From contig CM055895.1 of assembly GCA_029582155.1 (NCBI GenBank), positions 17,660,787 to 17,724,786 of the forward strand: a DNA stretch of 64,000 nt. The letters are read 5' to 3'. This stretch comes from Panopea generosa (taxonomy: Eukaryota; Mollusca; Bivalvia; Adapedonta; Hiatellidae). The notes beneath the pieces are model-generated. The model was not told where the DNA came from. It did no database searches and saw only the letters and a program-made list of their open reading frames with translations. Shown here in pieces: positions 22,015 to 36,484 of this stretch; within the stretch, counting starts at the first letter, position 1; each line of letters opens with the position of its first letter. Position numbers and translations under genes: made by a program.

Positions 22015-22420
22015 TTAGGCCGTTTGGGCCAGAAGCCACCATTTCATGTTCATATGTACTCTGTAAATATGCAACACAGAGTTATGGTTCTTATCTCTGT
22101 GTGTTCCATTGATGATACTGAACACACGTGAAGTTTCATTCATATCGTATGAGTGGATGTATAGATATTTTACCTGATAAAAAATATTAACCTGAAAAAT
22201 TATGTCCAGAAAGGGCCATATATCTGTCAAAATGCAACCGAGAGTTGTGGTTCTTGTCTCTGTGAGTTCCACTGATAATGCTGAACACACGTGTAACGTT
22301 TCATTCATAATGAATGAATGGTTGCATAGCATCTTGACTGTAAAAAAAACTTTAACCTGAAAAAAAGTCCAAAAAGGGTCATCAAGAAGCTGAAGTGATG
22401 CTAAATTTGCATTACCAGTT
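22015..22420. repeat. two-copy ~160-bp direct repeat
   Basis: Two diverged units, about 22070-22225 and 22230-22395. Each contains GTTNTGGTTCTTRTCTCTGTG, GAACACACGTG and a TTCATTCATA block, then a TTAACCTGAAAAA-type end. This looks like a dispersed invertebrate repeat. The 189-codon minus frame over it shows the same doubling and no domain. Confidence 0.6.
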
Positions 22421-23800
22421 TGAATAAACCATTTAACAAACGGAATGAATGCTGAAGATACATCAATAATGATGAAGAGAGAGATTCGGCAACTCAATGT
22501 TTGTTTGCATACTCTGAAATACAGACTTGTAGAAGGCAAAAATGGGGTTTTGCAAGTTCTCAGAAGTATTGCAGTTAATGCCAACAGAATTATAAACTGT
22601 TTTTTACAAGTAAAGAATCATCCTTCCGACCATGTGATTACTGTGTAAAAAATTATATCAGATGCATAAAGACAGCTGTTTGATGCATATTGCAAGATTC
22701 GGAATCAAGGAATGTAGATGCACAGAGACCTTTAATGATGGAAAAGGAAGATGGCCAAGACTAATTCTTTGCCACTTTTGTAGCAGTTCCTGACGAAGTT
22801 CATGTTGTTAAGAGAAAGAGACAAAAACTGAAATTGGTGGCTAATAGTTAGTGAAGAGCGTACAAATCTACAAGTACAATAATGGTAATTACAAACTGAC
22901 CCTTTTCTTCACGCAAAGATGTCTCGACTGCTACCTGTAACTGATTGATTGATTGATGTTTATTCAGGTTAAAACACACATATACAGGTTTAACGTACAT
23001 GTGATATTTTCAGGACCCCAACCTGTGAGTTTAGTGGTAAATTACAGGGAGATTCACGCCTGAAACAGGGAGGTTTTTAAACATATATTTTAGTGCGCGA
23101 AATTCAATCATTCTTACAATTACATATATAGATGAATGGATTTAATTATGAACATCATAATGATATATAGGAATCAGACTATAACTAACCGACGATTGTT
23201 CGCAAATCCTCCATCTACCAAACACTCGTTTTCTATATGATCTACTGAGATCATTGCGTTTCCTTTAAGTCATCAACCTACGTCAATAATAAAGATTATC
23301 TTCCAGTTGTAATCCTTTAATTACATAATCAGTTAACACCTATTCCTCCGAGGCATATGTTATGAGGTGCGCGTCATTCGGTTAACTCGAATTTGATTAA
23401 CCTTGGATTGCCCATGAAGCCCGAAGGGTTATTTCCAATGAGGTCCTTGGTACCAGAGACATAATACATGTCTCTGTTGGTACTATACTTACTTAGAGTA
23501 TACATTACAAAATTGCAATTTAATTAAATAAGCACAATATAAAATTGAAGACTTTGAAATTTGGAAGTTACTACATGGAATGTTTCCATAATATATGTTG
23601 CTGTTTACAAATATATAATAATCACAAATTTTGTATGAAAATATTACATCTAAAACAGTAAGCATATCTATACAAACAAGTGCAATAAATAAACTATGCT
23701 TTCCTAGCTCTGTCTAATAAATGGGTCTTAACAGGACTTTTAAAGTGACTAATTTTATCATTTTTTTAATCGATGACAACAAACAAGGGGTATTTCAGAA
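22421..23800. other. mixed spacer with TGAT tail and a hairpin
   Basis: A GATTGATTGATTGATG run at about 22943-22960 looks like a SINE-type tail. A hairpin, GGTACCAGAGACA facing TGTCTCTGTTGGTAC, lies at about 23449-23484. A 67-codon plus frame (22445-22648) has no recognisable domain. No gene is supported. Confidence 0.45.
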
Positions 23801-23804
23801 ACCA

Positions 23805-26800
23805 TCATTGAGACTGGTCGGGCGAAGACTCGAACTCATGAATGATATTGAGATACAATGTCGTATATCTATTATCACGAAGACTGGTCGGGCAGGGACT
23901 CGAACTCATGAATGATAATGAGACACAATGTCGTATATAAATTATCACGGAGACTGGTCGGGCGGGGACTCGAACTCATGAATCATAATAAGACACAATG
24001 TCGTATATCTATTATCACGAAGACTAGTCGGGCAGGGACTCGAACTCATGAATGATAATGAGACACAATGTCGTATATCAATTATCACGGAGATTGGTCG
24101 GGCAGGAACTCAAACTCATGAATAGTAATGACTGGTCGGGCGGGGACTCAAACACATAAATGATAATAAGACACAATGTCGTGGGAATGATAATGAGACA
24201 CAATGTTGTATATCAATTATCACGGAGACTGTGGTCGGGTAGGGATTCAAACTCATGAATGGTAATGAGACACAATGTCGTATATCAATTATCATGGAGA
24301 CTGGACAGGCGGGGACTCAAACTCATGAATGGTAATGAGACACAATGTCGTATACCAAGTATCATGAAGTCTGGTCAGACGGGGACTCAAACTCACGAAT
24401 GGTAATGAGACACAATGTCGTATATCAATTATCACGGAGACTGTGGTCAGGTGGGAACTCAAACCCATGAATGATAATGAGACACAATGAGACACAATGT
24501 CGTATATCAATTATCACGGAGACTGGTCAGGCGGGGACACAAACTCATGAATGGTAATGAGACACAATGTCGTGGAGAATGATAATGAGACACAATGTTA
24601 TATATCAATTATCATGGAGACAGGTCGGGCGGGAACTCGAACTCATGAATGATAATGAGACACAATGTCGTATATCAGTTATCACGGAGACTGGTCGGGC
24701 GGAGACTCAAACTCACGAATGGTAATGAGACACAATGTCGTGGAGAATGATAATGAGACACAATGTTATATATCAATTATCATGGAGACAGGTCGGGCGG
24801 GAACTCGAACTCATGAATGATAATGAGACACAATGTCGTATATCAATTATCAGGAAGACTGGTCGGATGGGGATTCAAACTCATGAATGATAATGAGACA
24901 AAATGTCGTATATCAATTATCACGGAGACTGGTCGGCCGGGGACACAAACTCATGAATGATAATGAGACACAATGTCGTATATCTATTATCACGGAGACT
25001 GGTCGGGCAGGAACACAAACTCATGAATGGTAATGACTGGTCGGGCGGGGACTCAAACACATGAATGATAATGAGACACAATGTCGTGGGGAATAATAAT
25101 GAGATACAATGTTGTATATCAATTATCATGGAGACTGTGATCGGGTAAGGATTCAAACTCATGAATGCTAATGAGACACAATGTCGTATATCAATTATCA
25201 TGGAGACTGGACAGGCGGGGACACAAACTCATGAATGGTAATGAGACACAATGTCGTATAGCAATTATCATGAAGTCTGGTCAGACGGGGACTCAAACTC
25301 ACGAATGGTAATGAGACACAATGTCGTATATCAATTATCACGGAGACTGTGGTCAGGTGGGAACTCAAACTCATGAATGATAATGAGACACAATGAGACA
25401 CAATGTCGTATATCAATTATCACGGAGACTGGTCAGGCGGGGACACAAACTCATGAATGGTAGTGAGACACAATGTCGTATATCAATTATCATGAAGACT
25501 GGTCAGACGGGGACTCAAACTCATGAATGGTAATGAGACACAACGTCGTATGTCAGTTATCACGGAGACTGGTCGGTCGGGAACTCGAACTCATGATTGA
25601 TAATGAGACACAATGTCGTATATCAATTATCAGGAAGAATGGTCGGGTGGGGATTCAAACTCATTAATGATAATGAGACACAATGTCGTATATAAATTAT
25701 CACGGAGACTGGTGGGGATTCAAACTCATGAATGATAATGAGACAAAATGTCGTATATCAATTATCACGGAGACTGGTCGGCCGGGGACACAAACTCATG
25801 AATGATAATGAGACACAATGTCGTATATCTATTATCACGAAGACTGGTCGGGCAGGAACACAAACTCATGAATGGTAATGACTGGTCGGGCGGGGACTCA
25901 AACACATGAATGATAATGAGACACAATGTCGTGGGGAATAATAATGAGATACAATGTTGTATATCAATTATCATGGAGACTGTGATCGGGTAAGGATTCA
26001 AACTCATGAATGGTAATGAGACACAATGTCGTATATCAATTATCATGGAGACTGGACAGGCGGGGACTCAAACTCATGAATGGTAATGAGACACAATGTC
26101 GTATACCAATTATCATGAAGTCTGGTCAGACGGGGACTCAAACTCACGAATGGTAATGAGACACAATGTCGTATATCAATTATCACGGAGACTGTGGTCA
26201 GGTGGGAACTCAAACTCATGAATGATAATGAGACACAATGAGACACAATGTCTTATATCAATTATCACGGAGACTGGTCAGGCGGGGACACAAACTCATG
26301 AATGGTAGTGAGACACAATGTCGCATATCAATTATCATGAAGACTGGTCAGACGGGGACTCAAACTCATGAATGGTAATGAGACACAACGTCGTATGTCA
26401 GTTATCACGGAGACTGGTCGGGCGGGGACTCGAACTCATGAAAGATAATAAGACACAATGTTGTATATCAATTATCACGGAGACTGGTCGGGCGGGGACA
26501 CGACCTTATGAAAGATAATGAGACACAATGTCGTGTATCAATTATCACGGAGACTGGTCAGGCGGGGACTCAAACTCATGAATGGTAATGAGAAACAATA
26601 CCGTATGTCAATTATCAAGAAGACTGGTCAGCCGGGGACTCAAACTCATGAATGGTAATGAGACACAATGTCGTATATCAATTATCAGGGAGACTGGTCG
26701 GGCGGGGACACAAACTCATGAAAGATAATGAAACACAATGTCGTGTATCAATTATCACGGAGACTGGTCAGGCTGGGACTCTAACTCATGAATGATAATG

Positions 26801-29800
26801 AGACACAATGTCGTATATCAGTTACCACGGAAACTGATCCGGCTGGGATACAACCTAATGAATGATAATGAGACACAATGTCGTATATCAATTATCACTG
26901 AGATTGGTCGGCTGGGGACTCAAACTCATGAATGGTAATGAGACACAAGGAAGTGGGAAATGATAATGAGACACAATGTTGTATATCAATTATCATGGAG
27001 ACTGGTCGGGTGGGGACTCAAATTCATGAATGATAATGAGACACAATGTCGTATTTCAGTTATCACGGAGACTGGTCGGGTGGAGACTCAAACTCATGAA
27101 TGGTAATGAGACACAATGTCGTGGACAATGATAATGAGACACAATGTTGTATATCAATTATCATTGAGACTGGTCGGGCAGGAACTCAAACTCATTGATG
27201 GTAATGAGACACAATGTTGTATATCAATTATCACGGAGAATGGTAGGGTGGGGACTCGAACTCATGAATGATAATGAGACACAATGACGTACATCAATTA
27301 TCACTGAGAGTGGTAGGGCGGAGACTCGAACTCATGAATGGTAATGAGACACAATGTCGGTTATCAGTTATTACGGAGACTGGTCAGGCAGGGACTCAAA
27401 CTCATAAATGATAATGAGAAACAATGTCGTATATCAATTATCACAGAGACTGGTAGGGAGGGGAATCAAATTCATCATTGAAAATGAGTCACAATGTCGT
27501 ATTTCAATTATCACGGAGACTGGTCGGGCAGGAACTCAAACACATGAATGATAATGAGACACAATGACGTATATCAATTATCACGGAGACTGGTCAGTGG
27601 GGACTCAAACTCATGTATGATAATGAGACACAATGTCGGTTATCAGTTATTACGGAGACTGGTCAGGCAGGGACTCAAACTCATAAATGATAATGAGAAA
27701 CAATGTCGTATATCAATTATCACAGAGACTGGTAGGGAGGGGAATCAAATTCATCATTGAAAATGAGTCACAATGTCGTATATCAATTATCACGGAGACA
27801 GGTCGGACGGGGCCTCAAACTCATGAATGGTAATGAGACACAATGTCGTATATCAATTATCACGGAGAGTAGTCGGGTGGGGACTCAAACTCAGGAATGG
27901 TAAATAGACAAAATGTCTTATATCAATTATCACGGAGACTGGTTGGACGGGGCCTCAAATTCATGAATGGTAATGAGACACAATGTCGTATATCAATTAT
28001 CACGGAGACTGGTCGGGTGGTGACTCAAATTCATGAATGGTAAATAGATACAATGTCTTATATCAATTATCACGGAGACTGGTTGGACGGGGCCTCAAAT
28101 TCGTCATTGGAAATGAGTCACAATGTCGTATATCAATTATCACGGAGACTGGTCGGGCGGGGACTCAAACTCACGAATGCTAATGAGATACAATGTCTTA
28201 TACCAATTATCACGGAGACTGTGGTCGGTCGGGGACTCAAACTCTTGAATGATAATGAGACACAATATCTTATACCAATTATCGTGGAGACTGTGGTCGG
28301 GCGGGGACTCGAACTTATGAATGATAATGAGACATAATTTCGTATATCAATTATCACGGAGACTGGTAGGGCGGGGACTCGAACTCATGAATAGTAATGA
28401 GACACAATGTCGCATATCAATTATAACGGAGGATGGTAGGGCAGGGACTCAAACTTATGAATGGTAATGAGACACAATGTCTTATACCAATTATCACGGA
28501 GACTGTGGTCGGGCGGGGACTCAAACTCATGAATGATAATGAGACGCAATGTCTTATACAAATTATCGTGGAAACTGTGGTCGGGCGGGGACTCGAACTC
28601 ATGAATGGTAATGAGACACAATATCGTATATCAATTATCACGGAGACTGGTCAGGCAGGGACTCAAACTCATGAATGATAATGAGACACAATGACGTATA
28701 TCAATTTTCACGGAGACAAGTCAGTGGGGACTCAAACTCATGAATGCTAATGAGACACAATGTCGTATATCAATTATCACGGAGACTGGTCGGGCATGGA
28801 CAAGAACTCATGTATGATAATGAATACAATATCTTATATCAATTATAACGGAGACTGGTTGGGCAGTGACACGAACTCATGTATGATAATAAGATACAAT
28901 GTCGTATATAAATTATCACGGAGACTGGTCGGGCATGGACACGAACTCATGAATGATAATGAGATATAATGTCGCATATCAAATATCACTGTGACTGGTA
29001 GGGCGGGGAATCGAACTGATGAATGATAATGAGACACAATGTAGTATATCAATTATCACAGAGACTGGTCGGGTGGGGACTCAAACTCATGAATGATAAT
29101 GAGACATAATGTCGTATATCAATTATTACGGAGACTGGTCAGTAGGGACTTAAAAACATGAATGGTAATGAGACACAATGTCGGTCAAGTGGGGACTCAA
29201 ACTCATGAATGGTAATGAGACACAATGTAATATATCAATTATCACAGAGACTGGTCGGGTGGGGACTCAAACTCATAAATGATAATAAGACACAATGTCG
29301 TATATCAGTTATAACGGAGATTGGTCAGTAGGGACTTAAACACATGAATGGTAATGAGACACAATGTCGTATATCAATGATAACGGAGACTGGTCGGGCA
29401 GGGACTCAAACACATGAATGATAATGAGACACAATGACGTATATCAATTATTACGGAGACTGGTCAGGCAGGGACTCGAACTCATGAACGATAATGAGAC
29501 ACAATGTCGTATATCGATTATCACGGAGACTGGTAGGGTGGAGACTCGAACTCATCAATGGAAATGAGTCACAATGTCGTATATCAATTATCACGGAGAC
29601 AGGTCGGACGGGGCCTCAAACTCATGAATGGTAATGAGACACAATGTCGTATATCAATTATCACAAAGACTGGTCGGGTGGGGACTCATATTCATGAATG
29701 GTAAATATTCACAATGTCTTCTATCAATTATCACGGAGACTGGTCAGGCGGGGACTCAAACTCATGAATGGTAATGAGACACAATGTCGTATATCAATTA

Positions 29801-32800
29801 TCACGGAGAGCGGTCGGGTGGGGACTCAAACTCATGAATGATAATGAGATACAATATCTTATACCAATTATCACGGAGGCTGTGGTCTGGCGGGGACTCA
29901 CACTCTTGAATGATAATGAGATACAATATCTTATACCAATTATCACGGAGACTGTGGTCGGGCGGGGACTCACACTCTTGAATGATAATGAGATACAATA
30001 TCTTATACCAATTATCACGGAGACTGTGGTCGGGCGGTGACTCACACTCTTGAATGATAATGAGATACAATATCTTATACCAATTATCACGGAGACTGTG
30101 GTCGGGCGGGGACTCTAACTCATGAATGATAATGAGATACAATATCTTATACCAATTATCACGGAGACTGTGGTCGGGCGGGGACTCACACTCTTGAATG
30201 ATAATGAGACACAATATCGGATACCAATTATCACGGAGACTGTGGTCGGGCGGGGACTCAAACTCATGAATGATAATGAGACACAATATCTTATACCAAT
30301 TATCACGGAGACTGTGGTCGGGCGGGGACTCAAACTCATGAATGATAATGAGATACAATATCTTATACCAATTATCACGGAGACTGTGGTCGGGCGGTGA
30401 CTCACACTCTTGAATGATAATGAGACACAATATCGTATATCACGGAGACTGTGGTCGGGCGGGGACTCAAACTCATGAATGATAATGAGATACAATATCT
30501 TATACCAATTATCACGGAGACTGTGGTCGGGCGGGGACTCACACTCTTGAATGATAATGAGATACAATATCTTATACCAATTATCACGGAGACTGTGGTC
30601 GGGCGGGGACTCACACTCTTGAATGATAATGAGATACAATATCTTATAACAATTATCACGGAGACTGTGGTCGGGCGGGGACTCAAACTCATGAATGATA
30701 ATGAGATACACTATCTTATACCAATTATCACCGAGACTGTGGTCGGGCGGGGACTCACACTCATGAATGATAATGAGATACAATATCTTATACCAATTAT
30801 CACGGAGACTGTGGTCGGGCGGGGACTCGAACTCCTGAATGATAATGAGACACAATGTCGTATATCAATTATCACGGAGACTGGTAGGGCGGAGACTAGA
30901 ACTCATGAATGAAAATGAGACACAATGTCGTATATCAATTATCACGGAGACTGGTAGGGCGGGGACTCGAACTCATGAATGATAATGAGACACAATGTCG
31001 TATATCAATTATCACGGAGACTGGTCAGGCAGGGACTCAAACACATGAATGATAATGAGACACAATGACGTATATCAATTATCACGGAGACTGCTCAGTG
31101 GGGACTCAAACTCATGAATGATAATGAGACACAATGTCGTATATCAATTATTACGGAGACTGGTCGGGTGGGGACTCAAACTCATGAATGGTTAGGAGAC
31201 ACAATGTCGTATATCAATTATCACGGACACTGGTCGGGCAGGGACACGAATTCATGAATGATAATGAGACACAATGTCGTATATCAATTATCACGGATAC
31301 TGGTCAGGCGGGGACTCAAACTCATGAATTGTAATTTGACACAATGTCGTATATCAATTATCACGTAGACTGGTCGGGCGGTCCCTCAAACTCATGAATG
31401 GTAATGAGACACATTGTCTTATATCAATTATCACGGAGACTGTAGTCGGGCGGGGACTCAAACTCATGAATGGTAATGAGACACAATGTCTTATACCAAT
31501 TATCGTGGAGATTGTGGTCTGGCGGGGACTCAAACTCATGAATGGAAATGAGACACAATGTCTTATACCAATTATCGTGGAGATTGTGGTCTGGCAGGGA
31601 CTCGAACTCATGACACAATGTCGTATATCAATTACCACAGAGACTGGTAACGCGGGGACTCGAACTCATGAATAGTAATGAGACACAATGTCGCATATCA
31701 ATTATAACGGAGACTGGTAGGGCAGGGACTCAAACTCATGAGTGGTAATGAGACACAATGTCGTATACCAATTATCGTTTAGAATGTGGTCGGGCGGGAA
31801 CTCAAACTCATGAATGGTTATGAGACACAATGTCGTATATCAATTATCACGGAGACTGGTGGGGCGGGGACTCGAACTCATGAATAGTAATGGGGCACAA
31901 TGTCGCATATCAATTATAACGGAGACTGGTAGAGCAGGGACTCAAACTCATGAATGATAATGAGACACAATGTCTTATACCAATTATCACGGAGACTGTG
32001 GACGGGCGGGGACTCAAACTCATGAATGATAATATGACACAATATCGCATATCAATTATCACGGAGACTGTGGTCGGGCGGGGACTCAAACTCATGAAAG
32101 ATAATGAGACACAATGTCGTATATCAATTATCACGGAGACTGGTCAGGCGGGGACTCAAACTCATGAATTGTGATGAGACACAATGTCGTATATCAATTA
32201 TCACGGAGACTGGTAGGGCGGGGATTCGAACTCATGAATGATAATGAGACACAATGTCGTATATCAATTATCATGAAGACTGGTAGGGCGGAGACTCAAA
32301 CTCATGAATGGTAATGAGGCACAATATCGTATATCAATGATCACAGAGACTGGTCGGGCGGGGACTCGAACTCCTGAATGATAATGAGACACAATGTCGT
32401 ATATCAATTATCACAGAGACTGGTAGGGCGGAGACTCGAACTCATAAATGAAAATGAGACACAATATCGTATATCAATATCACGGACACTGGTAGGGCGG
32501 GGACTCGAACTCCTGAATGATAATGAGACACAATGTCGTATGTCAATTATCACGGAGACTGGCCAGGCGGGGACTCAAATCTCATGAATGATAATGAGAC
32601 ACAATATCGCATATCAATTATCACGGACACTGGTAGGGCGGGGACTCGAACTCATGAATGATAATGAGACACAATGTCGTATATCAATTATCACGGAGAC
32701 TGGCCAGGCGGGGACTCAAATCTCATGAATAATAATGAGACACAATGTCGTATATCAATTATCACGGAGACTGGCCAGGCGGGGACTCAAATCTCATGAA

Positions 32801-34830
32801 AGATAATGAGAGACAATGTCGTATATCAATTATCACGGAGACTGGAAGGGCGGGGACTCAAACTCATGAAAGATAATGAGACACAATGTCGTATATAAAT
32901 TATCACGGAGACTGGTTGGGCGGGGACTCGAACTCATTAATGACAATGAGACACAATGTCGTATATCAATTATCATGGAGACTGGTTGGGCGGGGACTCG
33001 AACTCATTAATGACAATGAGACATAATGTCGTATATCAATTATCATGGAGACTGGTTGGGCGGGGATTCGAACTCATTAATGACAATGAGACACAATGTC
33101 GTATGTCAATTATCACGGAGACTGGCCAGGCGGGGACTCGAACTCATTAAAGATAATGAGACACAATGTCGTATATCAATTATCACGGAGACTGGTCAGG
33201 CGGGGACACAAACTCATGAATAATAATGAGACACTATGTCGTATATTAATTATCATGAAGACTGGTCAGGCAGGGACTCAAACACATGAATGGTAATGAG
33301 ACAATGTCGTATATAAATTATCACGGAGACTGGTCGGGTGGGGACTCAAACTCATGAATGATAATGGGACACAATGTCGTATATCAATTATCACGGAGAC
33401 TTGTCAGGCGGGGACTCAAACTCATGAATTGTAATGAGACACAATGTCGTATATCAATTATCACGGAGACTGGTAGGGCGGGGATTCGAACTCATGAATG
33501 ATAATGAGACACAATGTCGTTTATCAATTATCATGAAGACTGGTAGGGCGGAGACTCAAGCTCATGAATGGTAATCAGACACAATGTCGTATGTCAATTA
33601 TCATGGAGACTGGCCAGGCTGGGATTCGAACTCATTAAAGATAATGAGACACAATGTCGTATATCAATTATCACAGAGACTTGTCATGCGGGGACTCGAA
33701 CTCATGAATGCTAATGAGACACAATATCGTATATCAATGATCACAGAGACTGGTCGGGCGGGGACTCGAACTCCTGAATGATAATGAGACACAATGTCGT
33801 ATATCAATTATCACGGAGACTGGTAGGGCGGAGACTCGAACTCATGAATGAAAATGAGACACAATGTCGTATATCAATTATCACAGAGACTGGTAGGGCG
33901 GGGACTCGAACTCCTGAATGAAAATGAGACACAATATCGTATATCAATTATCACGGAGACTGGTAGAGCGGGGACTCGAACGCATGAATGATAATGAGAC
34001 ATATTGTCGTATATCAATTATCACGGAGACTGGCCAGGCGGGGACTCAAATCTCATGAATGATAATGAGACACAATGTCGTATATTAATTATCACGGAGA
34101 TTGGTCGGGCGGGGACTCGAACTCATGGAAGATAATGAGAGACAATGTCGTATATCAATTATCACGGAGACTGGTCAGGCAGGGACACAAACTCATGAAT
34201 GATAATGGGACACAATGTCGTATATCAATTATCACGGAGACTGGTCAGGCAGGGACTCAAACTCATGAATTGTAATGAGACACAATGTCGTATATCAATT
34301 ATCACGGAGACTGGTAGGGCGGGGATTCGAACTTATGAAAGATAACAAGACAGAATGTCGTATATAAATTATCATGGAGACTGGTTGGGCGGGGACTCAA
34401 ACTCATTAATGACAATGAGACACAATGTCGTATATCAGTTATCATGGAGACTGGTCGGGCAGGGACTCGAACTCATGAAAGATAATGAGACACAATGTCG
34501 TATATCAATTATCACGGAGACTGGTCAGGCGGGGACACAAACTCATGAATGATAATGGGACACTATGTCGTATATCAATTATCATGAAGACTGGTCAGGC
34601 AGGGACTCAAATTATTGAATGATTATGAGACACAATGTCGTATATCAATTATCACAGAGACTGATCGGGCAGGTACTCAAAGTCATGAATGATAAATGAG
34701 ACACAACGTCGTATATCAATTATCATGAAGACTGGTCGTGTGGGGACTCAAACTCATGAATGATAAAGAGACACAATGTCGTATATCAATTGTCACGGAG
34801 ATTGTGGTCGGGCAGGACTCAAACTCCTGA
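23805..34830. repeat. 11-kb satellite of a 70/72-bp SINE-derived unit
   Basis: About 155 units. On the plus strand the unit reads CGGAGACTGGTCGGGCGGGG, ACTCGAACTCATGAATGATA, ATGAGACACAATGTCGTATA, TCAATTATCA. It is the reverse complement of the B-box and following body of the family A SINE (compare 35795-35875). Many units keep a B-box match (GAGTTCGAGTCC on the minus strand); in others the CG has become CA. A 72-bp variant with CTGTGGTCGG dominates 28200-32150. Longer blocks of about 845-905 bp repeat between 24.3 and 26.3 kb. Confidence 0.97.
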
Positions 34831-34882
34831 CCCCTGGATTGATAGTCAGGCACTCTACTGACTAAGCCAACCGGATCTGACA
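34795..34882 (-). repeat. SINE family A head at the satellite edge
   Basis: The last satellite unit runs straight into the complete tRNA-like head in reverse (CCTGGATTGATAGTCAGGCA, then TACTGACTAAGCCAACCGG). This shows that the satellite grew from a minus-oriented SINE whose 5' end is here. Confidence 0.85.
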
Positions 34883-35750
34883 TTTGCTCTCTCAACATGA
34901 ATCCTATAACACGCAAAATTCTACGTGACTGAAAATAATTCTTTAGAAATTTATATTTTTGTCAATTGATGTATTTTAATCATGTGAAACCAGTGATTTA
35001 TTTAATGTTTATATGTCTCAGATGAAACTGGGAATTGGTTTTACATATTTATTTTTAAAAGTGAAATATTTTGCATTATCGGTTTCTAATGGTTAATAGC
35101 TACCGGTTTGTAAAGGTGTCAGTGGATGACACTTAAAGAGTTACGCAACTTTTTTACACTACACTTTAGTTAAAAACCTTTATTTAATACCCTTTTCTCA
35201 CTGAGAAAAATGCAAGTATCATGTTCTGGGATATGTATAAAATGAACAAAAAGGACGCAGATAACATTTTCAGATTTAATAAGAAACTATTTACAGTAAA
35301 TATATTTCCAACAAACACAATCTATGTACATATCACACATACAACATAATATCATCATACAATAACTTAAACAATTCAAAACATAATATGTATAGCACAA
35401 ATAATTACATACACATTTTAATTTTAGAGTTTTTGAACTTTTTAATATTCTAACCACATCACAATATTGCTTATTAAGGTTATCCTTTAAGTAATCAAAA
35501 GAAAACGCGGGGGGTTGAAATGTCGAGGGGTCGAAATGTCTTCACAATCACTGGACAAAATATTGAGGGGCTGAGATGTCCTGATACCTCAACTATGATA
35601 TTTACAAAAGATGGATTATTCACAAAGAAAGTTATAGTCACATAAAGTCACATCAGGTATCAGAGGATCACTAAGTTAAATTGATTATAGATTTTAAGTC
35701 CTTATTGCACTGGCTATTTACTTAGTCCATAAGGTTCTTAACTTCAATTT
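34883..35750. other. AT-rich spacer
   Basis: No gene seen. A short imperfect tandem motif, GGGGTYGAAATGTC, occurs at about 35508-35545, with a third diverged copy near 35575. Confidence 0.5.
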
Positions 35751-35751
35751 C

Positions 35752-36041
35752 CGAGCTCGATTAGATCAGTCAGTTACGCGTCTGACTATCAATCCAGGGG
35801 TCGTGAGTTCGAATCCCCAGCCCGGCAACAGTCTCCATGATGATTGATATACGACATTGTGTCTCATTATCATTCGTCTCTCACCACTGATTCAAGTGGG
35901 AAAGTTATTAGTTACTTGCGGAGAGTGGGTGTGCTCGAGTACTGGTTAATCCCAGGAAACAGCGGTTAGGTTAACTGATCGTCTGTTAGCCCTCGATGGC
36001 ATAAAAATAACGCTAAATATTCAATCAATCAATCAATCAAT
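35752..36041 (+). repeat. full-length tRNA-derived SINE (family A), plus
   Basis: Best copy for orientation. The tRNA-like head has an A-box region (TTAGATCAGTCAGTTACGCG) and a clean B box (GAGTTCGAATCC at 35805-35816). The next segment matches the satellite unit (ACAGTCTCCATGATGATTGATATACGACATTG, in pieces). The body has CAAGTGGGAAAG, GTGTGCTCGAGTACTGGTTA and CCCTCGATGGCATAAAAAT. The tail is (AATC)n at 36021-36041. Confidence 0.9.
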
Positions 36042-36179
36042 TTCCGATTCACTGCTTTTAAAATCACCAAGTTCATTTCTGAATCATAAAATTATCTTGT
36101 TCTATTCAGTTGTCATAAAGTATGTTATCAAGTTATCACAAAGTTATGTTATCACGAAGTCAAATTATACTTTATTCAT

Positions 36180-36180
36180 A

Positions 36181-36209
<29 letters not shown>
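36180..36209. repeat. poly-C tract
   Basis: A run of about 29 C. Its length in the assembly may be unreliable. Confidence 0.95.
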
Positions 36210-36211
<2 letters not shown>

Positions 36212-36282
36212 GTACATTAGTTAAACTTTATTATTTACCCTCGCACTTTGAACTGGTGATTTTGGCAAGCAGAAAAGATTAT

Positions 36283-36464
36283 TACAGTCAAACCTGTCAT
36301 AAGCAGCCAGTCAAGGGAGTGAGCAAAAGTGGCATTTTAAGACAGGTTGTTGCTAAATACAGGTTAATTTGCTCTGAAAGCATCAAAATGGGAATTGGCA
36401 AATGTGGATGTTTAAGACAAGTGGCTGGTTAATAGAGGTGTCCGCTTTCACATGTTTGACTGTA
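36283..36464. mobile_element. MITE, CAGTCAAACCTG family, copy 1
   Basis: Inverted ends TACAGTCAAACCTG and CATGTTTGACTGTA with a 182-bp non-coding interior (AAGCAGCCAGTCAAGGG, CTCTGAAAGCATC). Ends in TA, compatible with a TA target site. Three further copies are at 44309, 45724 and 47135. Confidence 0.8.
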
Positions 36465-36484
36465 TTTAAAAATAAATCGGTGAT

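Noticed and set aside
22015-22584. 189-codon minus ORF
   Set aside because: It spans a two-copy 160-bp dispersed repeat, the peptide is correspondingly doubled, and no domain is visible.
30115-30855. 246-codon minus ORF and its overlapping neighbours (29794-30912)
   Set aside because: It is the 72-bp satellite variant read in frame; both strands are open and the peptide is a strict 24-residue repeat.
23805-34830. CRISPR-like regular repeats
   Set aside because: There are no unique spacers: the whole 70/72-bp unit repeats, it derives from a SINE, and the genome is eukaryotic.
35752-35830. Functional tRNA gene
   Set aside because: A- and B-box-like segments are present, but there is no paired acceptor stem and the sequence continues into SINE body and (AATC)n tail. 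The same applies to the other tRNA-like patches.
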